Positions 1-10,689 of a stretch of 23,589 nucleotides of DNA are shown here, piece after piece. A program made the position numbers and the translations under genes. Source of the DNA: Calcarisporiella thermophila CBS 279.70 (Eukaryota > Calcarisporiellomycota); the NCBI RefSeq assembly GCF_041956535.1, contig NW_027192200.1:833337-856925 (forward strand). Reading direction: 5' to 3'. The notes under the pieces are model-generated. The model saw only the letters and a program-made list of their open reading frames with translations, was not told the DNA's origin and searched no databases. Numbering within the stretch: position 1 is the first letter of the stretch; every line of letters starts with the position of its first letter.

Positions 1-1742
1 ATTTGGTATATTCCGAAGAGAATTCTGTAAGATGCAACGAAAAATTGTACGGAGATTTGCGCTATAGTCTGGTTTGCAGTGGTAAGAGATGCTCAAGTCT
101 CTTCATGCGTGCGCCACTAAAACCTATCCGTTCTTAGTGCAATGAATGTTCATCATTTATTTGGCGTTCCAGCTATCTCAATTGAAGCAGTAGCAGAGCG
201 CGTGCTATCCTACCGAGAGAAAGGAAAACCTGAGACAGGGAAATATCGCCCATATGTGCTTTGCCGTCAAGCTCTTCTTCCTGCGTTTCAGTCAAAAATC
301 CCGAGGCTTTACCTGCGGCTGGCAGCGATACCCCTTTACCTTTTCATGCTCGAGTATTACATGCATGAATACATCACAAGACAGATTGTCCAAAAATAGT
401 ACAGAAAGCCGACAAGAGCACGGAGTATTGTTGTTAAGTCTTTGGATTATATTAATATATTAGTGAACCAAAAAAAAAGTAATTAAGGTCGTATGGAGGA
501 GAAGGAAAAGCAGAGAAATGGGAGGGTGAAAGCTCTCGTAAGCAGCTCGGTCATACAGCTCGCACAGAGCCGGAGGGGCGGGGATCCAACAAGCTTCAAA
601 TGGCTTGTGGGGATTTGACGAGCGAGCTGCGAGTAATTAATTGGGGGGCCATTCCAAGGGCATTTGGGGATGCCTGTCAACGCACGCCCAAGCGCCCTTG
701 AAAAAGGAAACTGGAAAAAGCTGCCTGGATCCGGTGTGATGATGGGAGCGCGTTCATATTCCCTAATTCTCTCGCCGCACATGAAGAGGAGCGCAAGGAT
801 CGCGGGCGAATGCGGCCGGGATGCAAAAAGAAAGCGGATGGCTCATGAGGCGGCTTTCATCTTCACCAATGCCCAAATTGCGTCTGTCCAAACGGGTGCT
901 AGCCTCGATCACGACTTCAATCCGCAAAGAATTAGTCACAGGGCTCCGGACGAAGAAGGGCGTCTGCCCGGCCCGCAATCGAAATCTCACAACTCGCGTA
1001 TGACACTACCAATATAGCCCCAGAGTCGAGCTGTGTCTGAGTTTGCAAATCGGTCGAGTGTGGGGGCCGGCTGGGAGCTCAGCTTGAAGCCTGAGACCCG
1101 CCCCTGCTCTCACGCGCCCTCCACCCAGGCCCTAGGCAAGCCGGCCTAAGAATAACATCCGCCGCAAATAGAACAGAATTTGAAACCATTGGATCCACTG
1201 GTAGCAGGCAGAAGCCGGCCGACGGGCTTCTGAAATCTCCTTGGACTGCACCCTATTTCTTTTATTGGTTTCCCTGTTAAAGTTGTAACGGACCAAGCGC
1301 TGAGAGTCTGGAAGCGCCTTTTTCTTTTGCAACCATTGCACGAGGCTCATCAGGTTAATCCATCGGCCCACTCGTAATTAACCAGGTAATTACTATCCCA
1401 TGCCTTCATCCGAGTTGGTTGAGCTGATTTTGGCGCGAGGCGGGCTAATCAAGCATGCTAACTCATATCTTTCTCCACTTTTTCTTGTTCTTGACTCTTT
1501 TTTCTGGAAACATTCGCAGTTGAGCATCAGATGACGCTGGAAAATTGTTGATGTTACATCCTTAGGCTTTCCACTCTTAAGCATCATCAATTGATTGTTC
1601 GCAGCCTGCATCCCCTCTTCTTTCTCAATCTAATTCTCCAAATTTCCCAAAGAATTCGCCATCTCATCCCCTCTCACTCCACCTGCATCCCACGTTTCTA
1701 CACCCCCATTTGCCACATCGCGCTCTCCTCGCTAGATAGTTT
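1..1742. other. Intergenic region upstream of casein kinase 1
   Basis: No gene is recognised here. Short open frames exist on both strands, but none shows a family motif or a consistent splice pattern. The last 150 bases before the kinase start are strongly pyrimidine-rich (CT-rich from about 1605 to 1735), as is common in fungal 5' leader and core promoter regions. The segment 500-1400 is GC-rich and could hold promoter elements or the edge of another gene. I see no tRNA, repeat array or mobile element in it. Confidence 0.5.
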
Positions 1743-3452
1743 ATGTCGAATCCGCATCATCATCTCTCAAGTAACCTAGGAACGCCCCCCGGGCCCTCTG
1801 GCCGCGTTGTGGGCGTGCACTATCGCGTTAACAAAAAGATCGGCGAAGGATCATTTGGAGTGATATATGAGGGAACCAACTTGTTAAACAACATGTCCGT
1901 GGCCATCAAGTTCGAACCACGGAAATCAGACGCTCCACAGTTGCGCGATGAATATCGTGCCTACAAGATATTAGCTGGAAGCAGTAAGTTCTTCTAATGC
2001 TGGCTGTTTTTTTTTGTCGCTGAACGCATCTTGACTTTGCTCTCCTTCCCCTCTTTCTCTCCCACTCCTCTCTAGCTGGAATCCCGGGTGTGTATTATTT
2101 TGGCCAGGAAGGCATGTATAATATCTTGGTGGAGGACCTGCTCGGCCCTAGCCTCGAGGACCTGTTTGACTCCTGCGGCCGCAAGTTTTCGGTGAAGACG
2201 GTCACTATGCTCGCACGTCAGATGATCACACGTGTACAGACAGTACATGAGAAGAACCTCATCTATCGCGATATCAAGCCCGATAATTTTCTGATTGGCC
2301 GCCCAGGGACGAAGCTGGCCGGCACCGTGTTCATGGTGGATTTTGGGATGGCTAAACAGTATAGAGACCCAAAAACAAAACAGCATATTCCGTATAGAGA
2401 GCGAAAGAGCCTGAGTGGAACGGCTCGGTATATGAGTATCAACACCCATCTTGGTCGAGGTATGCACGATTAGGGATCTTTCTGTCTTTTATGATTTTTA
2501 TTTAATTTTATCAATGCATTCTCCTCATCCTTGGTTTCAGAACAATCGAGGAGAGATGACTTGGAGTCCATGGGGCACGTGTTCATGTACTTTCTCAGAG
2601 GCTCCTTACCGTGGCAAGGCCTCAAGGCCGCAACCAACAAGCAAAAATACGAAAAAATCGGGGAAAAGAAGCAATTGACTCCAATTCGAGAGCTATGTGC
2701 TGGATTTCCAGGTTAGTCTTAAGGTTATTGATGGGGGAGATTTTTCATTGCCCGCCATACTTATTTGACATGTGGGGGTGGCTCTTAGAGGAATTCGCGA
2801 TTTATCTCAACTATGTGCGTAAGCTGGGGTTTGAGGAGACACCCGATTATGATTTTTTGCGGGATCTAATGTTGCGGGCACTTCGCTCCACCGGCGAGGT
2901 GGAAGACGGTGTCTTTGACTGGATGGCGTTAAATAACGGAAGATTGGTAAACTCCCCAACGCAAACTCTATTTAGGGGGAAGCCCCTGATGACGCTAACT
3001 TTGGGTTATTAGAATCAGCGCCTAAGCGCGGCGTCCTATCCCCACCGCGGCGTGGATGAACTTGGCAATACACGAGTCTCAATGCGTGGCTCGTCCGGCC
3101 TACAGCGTAGTGGGAACATCCCCTCGATGACCGCGCTGCAGCGCTCAAGCCTACAACGTGTCCATTCCACGGCCAGGCCTCCGGGCCAATCGACCAGTCA
3201 AGCGAACCTGAGCCACCCAATAAAACAGGGCCGCCCAGCCTCTCCACACACTCAGGACAAGCCCGTCCCGCCTCTGGCCCAGCAGTATTCAGAAGCGCCA
3301 TTGCCTCCACCGCCCCCGGAAGCACGAAGTCGGAGCGGACCGAGACGGGGATTCTGGCGGAAATTCATCGGAATTATCACATGTAGTAAGTGTAGTCTTC
3401 CAAGTGGCCCCCACCTAATTTAATGTTCATACATTTCTTCTGACTAGGTTAA
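1743..3452 (+). CDS. Casein kinase 1, membrane-anchored (Yck1/2, CK1-gamma) type
   Basis: This is a serine/threonine kinase of the CK1 family, whose fungal Yck-type members act at the plasma membrane in growth, endocytosis and nutrient signalling. I infer six exons: 1743-1983, 2076-2459, 2541-2711, 2789-2946, 3013-3385 and 3448-3452, giving 443 aa with all phases matching. The kinase domain starts near residue 27: glycine loop [11 protein letters not shown] (34-44), catalytic lysine in AIKFEP (K56), YRDIKPDNF (catalytic D146), DFGMAK (D169), and SIN in place of APE (S201), the CK1 hallmark. [17 protein letters not shown] and [12 protein letters not shown] are typical of the Yck/gamma group. 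A Pro/Ser-rich tail of about 130 residues ends in a basic-aromatic stretch and a penultimate Cys (ITCS), a plausible lipid-attachment site as in Yck proteins. The last intron is the least certain; without it the protein ends at 3423 (454 aa). The start is the first Met before the kinase domain. Confidence 0.94.
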
Positions 3453-4088
3453 AATGAGGCATTTCAAAAATGGATGCTTTGTTTTTCTTTTCCTCCAGAA
3501 ACAAAATAATATTGTAATCCAATTAATAGGGGAAATGACTACTCTAATCACATATTATTTCATATTTTTAAGGTGATTTTAATTTTATATTTTTTTTTTT
3601 CCTCTTTCACGCTGACTTCTTCCCTTCTCCATCGCTATCTATTCTATATATCTTAACCTCTTCTGATTCCACCCACTCCTTTTTTTTTTACTTTTCTCCT
3701 TTGGTTTATACTGTGTATTGTTTCTTTTCATGGTAGCTCTATGGTTTTGAATGCTTCGAAGCGTCGTCATAGACTTTTCTCCTTTGCTCTTGTATTTTGG
3801 CCTGATCCCCTCTTTTCCTGCACACGAAAATAATAATAGAGAATTCTGAAATTTATTCAATTTGGGACTGGAATTTGACGCGCTTTCGCTTTTGGATTCA
3901 ATTTTTTATTTTTACGCGTCTTTTTCCTGGAAGGAGCATCATTGCATTTCTTTTTATTTTATCTTTCACTGGGGCATTTGATATTTTTTCCCCCTTCCCC
4001 CATTCTTCTGTACAAGAGCTGGCTTGATAATTTTTATTAATTACTCCACATCTCCCAAATAGTTTGATTTCACACTTCGACCATAAGT
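3453..4088. other. Intergenic region between kinase and TPX2 genes
   Basis: This stretch is T-rich and AT-rich (long T runs near 3590-3600 and 3680). It presumably holds the kinase 3' end and the promoter of the next gene. No coding potential is recognised. Two ACGCG-type sites are listed separately. Confidence 0.6.
3877..3919. promoter_or_regulatory. MCB-like cell-cycle elements upstream of TPX2
   Basis: A perfect palindromic ACGCGT lies at 3914-3919 and a second ACGCG core, within GACGCGC, at 3877-3883, about 170 and 210 bases before the TPX2 start codon. ACGCGT is the MluI cell-cycle box bound by MBF-type (Swi6/Mbp1, Cdc10/Res) regulators in fungi. The surroundings are very AT-rich, so CG-containing hexamers stand out. 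The role is inferred from the motif and the mitotic function of the gene. Confidence 0.4.
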
Positions 4089-6451
4089 ATGGTGCTCACG
4101 CGCTCCAAATACGTGCGCCAATCATCGCTCTCGCACACTGAGGATCTCTCTCATGACATCTCCGGCACATTCATTGAGCAGGCGACGGCATCTCGCACGC
4201 CTAGACAGTCCCTAAGAAAGCATTCTGATTTCCGTCCCAATCTGGTGGAGGAGAATGAGTATATTGGTAAATTTTAATATGCAAACCTGTGCTAATCCCC
4301 ATGGCCAATTTCCATTGATTAATACGGCTGTGATTCCTACTTAGATCTGTGCGAGGATAGCCCCGCTGCAAATAAAGAATATCGAGATACAGAACATAGT
4401 CCCGAGCTTGGCGACTACACGCCTGCACCCTCTTCGGTCACCCTTGCTGAGGAGAGTGGTCCCAAAGAATCAACCACACCTATCCACGACGACGAGACAT
4501 CCCATGACGCTTCGAACCGTTCCGCCATCCCTATTAATCTTGTTGCCACGTTTGATAACGATCCCGTTTCGGAAGCCCCCATGAATTTGGTAGCTGCCTT
4601 TAGCGAGGCCGAGCCAAAAGCAAAGGTGTCAATGGCTTCAACCGGGAGTCGAGGCCAGGACATACCACTTACCATTCCAAAAGAATTCAATTTTGCTACC
4701 CATTCACGAGCACGCAGAAGCGGGGAAAACATATTAGAAAAGCGCTCCACCGGACGAGTGAAGAAGAGAAAGAAGAAGAAGACGGGGGCTCCCAAACGAG
4801 ACACCGGCGTCCCTACTGCCTCGGTCAACGAACTCACCGTACCGAAACCTTTTGCCTTTCATGTGGATAGCCGCGCTGCCCTTAGGGATAAATCAGCCGA
4901 GCTCGAGGCCTCTGCAAAGGAAAACAGCCCATTCGTGCCGATGGCAGTGCGTATTCAACAATTTGAAGAAGGAGAACAAAATCCATCCCGCGCCAATCCC
5001 CCTAAAAAGGTAAGTTTTTAGGGTAATAGACCTTACTTGCATGAAAAGAATGGAAAGCCTTCCATCGGCCTTCAGCCTTTTTTCCTACCTGGCTATCAAT
5101 TTATCTTCTACTTTTATTGAATCTTTCCTTAGTTTTTTTTTTTCTATTATTTTATGTCCATGGGTTGATTGACCTTTTCTCTTTATTGCAACTAGTCGTC
5201 CGAGAAGCAGGAGCTCAAATTGACCCACCCTCAATCACCACGCTTAACCACGAAGTTGCAGGCTAAAACTAGGTATATTTTTTTGGCTAAGTTGGGGGAA
5301 GTGAACTTCTGCTCATGACTTTTTTGATAAAACCATGAAGCGACACGATGATAAAGGACGCGCAGAGGCCAATACTGAGAGTGTTAAAAGAGGTCAAAAC
5401 CAACCAAATCACCCATCCGAAGTCTCCCCAGCTCTTAACCAAGCTAAGAAAAAAGCCACAAAGGTAAAGTCCATCTTGCGAAGGCTCCCTTTGTTTTGTA
5501 TACTCGAAAGCTTATCTGTCGGCATTTCTTGATGATAGCATGTTGAAAGACACCAGTGCAAGGTCAAAACGTTTCACAAACAAGACGCTCAACAAAAGGC
5601 TATTTGGAACTGCCGCTGTAGGCACCCGCCCGCAGATGACCTTTCAAACCATTCCCCGCTCTCCTGCCATTACTAAGTCTAAACCACGTCAGATTCCCTC
5701 TCCCCCGCCACGCCCCGTTTTCCATGCAAACCCCATGCCCAAATTTCACCCACCTGCCCCCGTCCGCAATGAGCCAAAAGCGACCGTGGTAGAACCCTTC
5801 CGGTTTGTAGGCGAGGCAATTAGTGCGCGCCAACGCCAGGAGATACAGGAGAAAATTCGGAGAGAAGCCGAGGAGGCGGAGGCAAGGAGAAGGTTCAAGG
5901 CGAACCCGATGCCTAATTTTGTAGCGCCTCAGGTAGGAAAGAGAAGCTTATATTCCTGGTGCTCGCTTGTACTAACTTGCTTTTCTCCACAGAAAGCACC
6001 TCCACCCGTTCAGTTCCCTATCACCGAACCCACCCCATTTAACCTTCTCACCGATCTGCGGGGAGAGCGCTACCAAAAGAGATTCCAGGAGCGATTGGCC
6101 CTCTGGAAGCACCGCGAGCGCGAACAGATGCGCTTCCACGCAAGGCCCATACCAGTGTCCCATGATTGCCCCTTTATTCCAAAGGTGTCGGACGCCCCCC
6201 TAACTGAGGCCAACCCGATCCACTTGCATCTGGAGGACCGAATGCAGAACCGGAGAGCTTTCGACGCCGAAATAAGGCGGCGAGAGGAGGAGGCGGAGCG
6301 AGAACGGGAGAGAAAGAGAAAGGAGGATGAAGAACGGGAAAAGGAGGAAATCAAGCGGCTTCGACGGAAGCTGGTGCACAAGGCCCAGCCCATTCGGTAC
6401 TGGCGACGGGATGAGCATCACAACGAAGCGCGGGCCGACGTGGGCGTGTGA
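4089..6451 (+). CDS. TPX2-family spindle assembly / microtubule-binding protein
   Basis: TPX2 proteins bind microtubules, promote nucleation around chromatin under Ran-importin control and activate Aurora kinase. I infer six exons: 4089-4266, 4345-5009, 5196-5272, 5341-5463, 5539-5932 and 5993-6451, giving 631 aa with consistent phases. Visible blocks: paired LT(I/V)PKxFxF...SRA repeats (168-182, 223-237); a basic stretch likely to be a nuclear signal (198-211); two THPxSPxLxTKL repeats on consecutive exons (282-306 and 308-347); and the C-terminal TPX2 domain with TEPTPFNLLTDLRGERY (490-506), four F/HxAxP motifs (409, 467, 528, 608) and a highly charged Glu/Arg coiled coil (about 565-606). 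The order resembles animal and plant TPX2. I see no obvious Aurora-binding N-terminus. The 60-bp intron 5933-5992 has no stop and is a multiple of three, so retention would add 20 residues. Confidence 0.9.
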
Positions 6452-8560
6452 AAATGCAAGTATATACACATATCTATATTTTTCTTTTTAGGCGTTCAAG
6501 TTACGAACGAGAACCCTTCCGGGTTGTTCCATTGCTCCTGCTTTTTATTTTTTTATAATATGCTGTTACTATATCTTTGCGTCTCTTTTTTATTTCGTGA
6601 CTGTATTCACTCTTCTATATATCTCTTTTTATTGTGTGTTTGTTTTCTATTAAATAATTAGGATGATGCTATTTTTTTATGTGTTGATATGAATGATGAT
6701 CCTATAGCTGGTGTGAGTTGAACACCCCAACCCGATGTACGGAATAATTCAGGTTACACCCCCTATAACCCTTAGTTAGACTTGTTTGTCATTCCTATCC
6801 ACCTGAATATATATTAAAAACAAGCGCTCTCATCTCGCATTCTGCAAACCATCCAAAAACTCCGTTAAAAAGGCCCTCATGTGCCTGCATCCGGCCAAGG
6901 TAGGACCGGAAATCCTTCCAAATGGATCGATGCAAACCACCGCCCGATACATGCAGACAAGCTGCAGGTATGAAGCGGGGTGGAGGGTATTAAGCCGAGG
7001 TGACAAAAGCACCCGTCAAGCTCTTTCCTTCCCCCATTCGGTTGAAGATATTCTCCTCGTAGTAGGAGATATATGATTCGGGAATTTGTGGTAGAGTGGC
7101 TAGAGGAAACGGTTGTGCTTGATGTTATTTCTTTATTTGGAAGCTATTCTCAAGGAAAATTTCCCTGGAATATCTGATTGCGCCTCTGAAACCTCGGAAA
7201 ATTCGGGTGTTGGCTATGAAAAGGATTTGGATTCAAATGTCTGCACGTGACTCTGAGCTTGGAAGCTTCGCAGTTACAGCTAAGGACTCCTTGCTGTATA
7301 CGATATTAAAAGGGTCCTCAACGTAGAGGTCAAAGTGAGTCATTATTTTTCTCCTATACTTCATAGCTCATCAGCTGTTGTCCTACTAGGAGAGCTCTGT
7401 GTTGATCACGCTTAACGCTTGGCAGAGACTTCAAACCTCGATTGTATTTTTAAACGCGCAATGAAAGGGGGAGGGGGGGGAGAACGCGGCGGATCCTGTG
7501 AGACCACGGTCCCAACCTATCTTGTTCCATATTGCTCTCTCCCTTCATCCACTATTATTTGTGCCGGAGACGACAGCGAGATGAAGATTAAGAGGGTTGT
7601 AGGGCGGTAAGGATTTGGTTTTGGTGCCAAAAAACTAAGTTTAATGGAACCATGTATCCTCTACTTTAACCAAATCCCTCTATGCTTTCTTGCTTTCTTC
7701 TGGATTTGTTGCTGGAGTAACAGGAGCCAAATAGCCTGTTGCATAGCATTGCCACGATAAACTCTCCAATTTACCAATAGACTTACGGCGCGATCAATTG
7801 TCATACCCTTGCGCTGTATTAAAGCCGTATATCGGTGACGAGGGAAGGGTCTTCAGTGGATGGTATCATGGAACCGATATTGATTAGAGATAGAATTCGA
7901 TGATAGATTAGCTAGTGCTCGATCACCGGAACCAGCCCCTTTCCATAGAGTTCCCCCTGACACAGTGGATACGTGCAGAGTCTCGCCAGAGGTTCCGCGG
8001 CTCGCCACAGCCTCTCTTGTCCTCCAAGCAAGTAAAACCTAGGCTCGCTACCAAGCACTAATCGCGGCCGCCGAGGATCTCAAGAATTGCCGCGCACGGC
8101 CGTATGGGCCGGACGCGCACCTTTTATATGGAGGGCGGCTGGCGGATGCGCACGGTGGTTGGCGGCCTCTCGCGAGTGGGGGTGGGACAGGATTGTTTTC
8201 AAGACATTTCTAGAATATTAATTTGGAGAAGCTCATCAAGGCTCATTAACGGCTTGTCAAATAAAAATCCAGTATGTCGGAGACTTAATTGCAATGGGCG
8301 CGATTGGCCCCTCGACATTTTCAAAGTCAACTGAGCGAAACAGGATATATTTTGCTTTCGCTTCTTGCACAAAACCCGCACCGCTCTATAAAAACCACCG
8401 AGTTTCTGTTTTGGTCGCTAGCCCGTTTCTTTTTCTGTTTCTCGCTTTGCTTGCCCTCTCCGCTCTCTTCGCCCCATACTGCGCGTCTTCGTTGTAGCTT
8501 GACAATCCCGCTGAATTCGGCATCCACCCATCCAAACCACACCCTCGGAATCACAGAACA
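6452..8560. other. Long intergenic region, no recognised gene
   Basis: About 2.1 kb with no gene I can support. The first 200 bases are AT-rich 3' flank. Short open frames around 6879-7076, 7074-7175 and 7419-7610 have no recognisable motif and no convincing splice partners. A G-rich run sits at 7467-7480. The last 450 bases are the promoter of the secreted protein gene. No RNA gene or mobile element is seen. Confidence 0.5.
8387..8394 (+). promoter_or_regulatory. TATA box of the secreted protein gene
   Basis: TATAAAAA occurs 167 bases before the start codon at 8561 and is followed, about 30-90 bases later, by a long pyrimidine-rich tract (about 8400-8480), the arrangement of strongly expressed fungal genes. 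No mapping data; this is motif-based. Confidence 0.5.
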
Positions 8561-9085
8561 ATGCGCGCGTCTCTAGTCGTTCTTCTCGTTACCTTGCTGG
8601 TCGCAAGTCTGGTCCACGCCCAGACCTCGGCCGCGACCAGCAGCGGTGCCCCTGCGGCCAGCTCATCCGCAAGTGCCACATCCGCCGCCGCCTCTCCCAC
8701 CCCCTCCGATACTCCCGCCGCCGCCTGCGCTAAGCAGAACAACTGTGGCCAGGATGTAGCGTGCCTTGCCCGCTGCAACAATGTCCCGAACCCAACCGTG
8801 GAAGACATCAACCGCACCACCGAGTGCGTGCGCGGATGCATGAACATGACGGGCGAGGCCGCAGTCCGATGCCAAAACGACTGCGTGAGCAGGAACTACA
8901 TGACCTATGGAACCTTGTATGCAACCCAATCCGTCATCACCACTGGCGTCAATGGAACAATGACGGTGCCCTCGAGGTCCGGCACGGCCGCGGCCGGCAC
9001 CGGAAAAGCTAGCGCTGCCAGCGTTTTGGAGAGAAGCGGATGGGCGCTCAGCATCGTGATAGTATATGCCTTTATGGCCCTATAG
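8561..9085 (+). CDS. Small secreted, probably GPI-anchored eight-cysteine protein
   Basis: Single-exon gene, 174 aa. Residues 1-20 form a clear signal peptide (hydrophobic core LVVLLVTLLVASLV, cleavage expected after HA). Residues 21-55 are Ser/Ala/Thr-rich, likely O-glycosylated. A compact domain carries eight cysteines (C56, C62, C68, C72, C89, C93, C104, C108) with three Cx3C pairs; spacing is x5, x5, x3, x16, x3, x10, x3. N-glycosylation sequons are at N84, N95 and N131. A small-residue linker (SGTAAAGTGKASAAS) and a C-terminal hydrophobic tail (about 153-174) fit a GPI-attachment signal. It should therefore sit on the plasma membrane or cell wall. Similar cysteine-patterned surface proteins occur widely in fungi, but I know of no assigned function. 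The start is the first Met and gives the signal peptide directly. Confidence 0.78.
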   Translation: MRASLVVLLVTLLVASLVHAQTSAATSSGAPAASSSASATSAAASPTPSDTPAAACAKQNNCGQDVACLARCNNVPNPTVEDINRTTECVRGCMNMTGEAAVRCQNDCVSRNYMTYGTLYATQSVITTGVNGTMTVPSRSGTAAAGTGKASAASVLERSGWALSIVIVYAFMAL

Positions 9086-9710
9086 TGGATTTCTCGCCCG
9101 ATCCCCTCTCTTTTGTTTGAGGGGGGAGAAGGGAGAGAGAGAATATAATTTTACCTCGGTACAAAATATTTGATTGTATGTTCTCAATTTTTTTTAGTAT
9201 ACATTCATTCTTTTTATTCGTGCATTTTTTTTTACCATTAGTCTCGTCTTAGTATAGAAAACAAATATATATCATTGCATTTTACTCTTCATACTGGAAG
9301 TTTCTCGTGATAAACATCACCTCCCTGAGCAGCTCTAGAGTTTTTATTTTGAGTTATACATTCCGGGTTATTCGATGATTTGCTTTTTAATTTTACAAAC
9401 AAAACACAAATCCATAGCAAAACCGGAAAGCCAGAAAACTCAACCATTACCTTTCCAGAAGAGTACAAACCTGGATTCCACTGTGCCCCACGTCTTTATA
9501 GAAGTATGCTAGTTCCATTCGATTCGAAGTCTCTAAATTTGTACCGCCTATTGGCTATTGGGCCGGCCAGCTGAATCACCGGTAATTTACTCTGCCAAAT
9601 TGGAATACGCCTCCGATCATGGTAACTACAATTAATTAGTTTGTTCAAACTTCAATAAATGCATCAAGCTCATCACCACTGCCGTTGAATGCATTCCTAA
9701 ATGAATCGAA
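9086..9710. other. Intergenic, AT-rich 3' flank, no recognised gene
   Basis: This stretch begins with the AT-rich 3' flank of the secreted protein gene. An open frame at 9380-9574 on the plus strand has no recognised motif. Nothing else is supported. Confidence 0.5.
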
Positions 9711-10300
9711 GTCCTCAATGTTGTGGCACGCTTCTCCGCCAAGCTGCCAGGAAGCTTGCAGGTGATTTATAGGACAAAGTGTTTACCAGGATCCGCTCCT
9801 GATCCCCCCCCGCGAGAAATCACAAACACAACATGATATCTGCGCGACTTTGAGCGTCCAAATGAAAGCATCAACCTGATTTGGAAGCATATCAGGACAG
9901 GCGCCTCTATTATTCAGATGATGCTCACAACCTCGACTAGCACAGAGAAAGCCTGACTCTGTGGTCGCTGTTGAGCGCTGTAGCTTTCACTTTTTAAGGT
10001 TTAGAGAGACTGTTTTCAATCTCTGTCTAAATGAGAATGAAAAGCTGCGAATGCTTCCTCGCCTTCAACACCTAGCTATCTGGCCAAGGCTACTTGTTTT
10101 CCGCAAAATGATGAAGAGACTACAAAAGCCAGGCAGAAGTTGTGTTCCATGGGAGATGATGACCGGTGTATGTTTGACGTTTCGTTTCATATGCTTGAAG
10201 TAACCGCTTACTTTCAATTTGTCCCTTCTTTCTATCTATAGCCGATTAATTGTGGAATTGACAGGAAGACACCCCAACATGAACACCACTGAATTGTTTT
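9711..10300 (+). pseudogene. Possible relic of a Cdc24-type Rho-GEF (calponin-like region)
   Basis: Several exon-like fragments lie in order but in different frames. Frame 1 has NVVARFSAKLPGS near 9717-9755 and RPNESINLIWKHIRTGASI near 9855-9911. A second frame has CSFHFLRFRETVFNL near 9976-10020. A third has KARQKLCSMGDDDR up to 10165, which joins in phase across a GTGTATGT...CTATAG intron (10166-10241) to RLIVELT. The order recalls Cdc24/Scd1: a short N-terminus, a calponin-like segment, then the start of the Dbl-homology domain. At least two frame changes have no room for an intron, so a live gene is unlikely. The resemblance is from memory and weak; the fragments could be chance. Confidence 0.2.
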
Positions 10301-10689
10301 CGACTATTCTTAGGAAACAGATGAGCATATATTGTAGTGGTATTCTGATTATGAATTGTTGCGGGTTGAGCGAGAAGAAAAACTTAATGTAATTCGTTTT
10401 TGATGGACAAGTGTCATGGCCTCAATTACAACAACACACTCTGGCTCTTTGCTAAAGTTAACTTAGTCTAAGGTATATTTTTACCTTTCATTGAGTGATG
10501 GCTAACTGTGGTCCACTTGTGAATGGGATCTTAGAAAAAAATCCAGAGAGTATCCTTTGCCTACCAGTACTTTATACATCCTCTTTGTAGTTGACATATA
10601 TATTGCACGTCTTCGCACTTTAAATCATGCAGAAATGAGTAGTATACTGCTAGCTATCGTGGTCATGTTGATTAATTTTAATGATTAGG
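10301..10689. other. Intergenic sequence left of the retroposon
   Basis: AT-rich sequence with no recognised gene, RNA or repeat. It ends at the left copy of the 13-bp repeat that flanks the gap-containing element. Confidence 0.5.

Noticed and set aside
5335-5532. 65-codon plus-strand open frame with its own ATG
   Set aside because: The true frame here is shifted: spliced exon 4 of TPX2 (5341-5463) reads ITHPKSPQLLTKL in another frame, so this ORF is a shadow.
8551-8929. Minus-strand open frames of 98 and 88 codons
   Set aside because: They are antisense to the secreted protein gene, whose signal peptide, cysteine pattern and promoter are clear.
9645-9779. Minus-strand open stretch ending in FIEV and containing DFDSFRNAFNGSGDELDAF
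   Set aside because: It looks protein-like, but there is no recognised family, no start codon and no clear splice partner; the plus strand has a competing weak signal.
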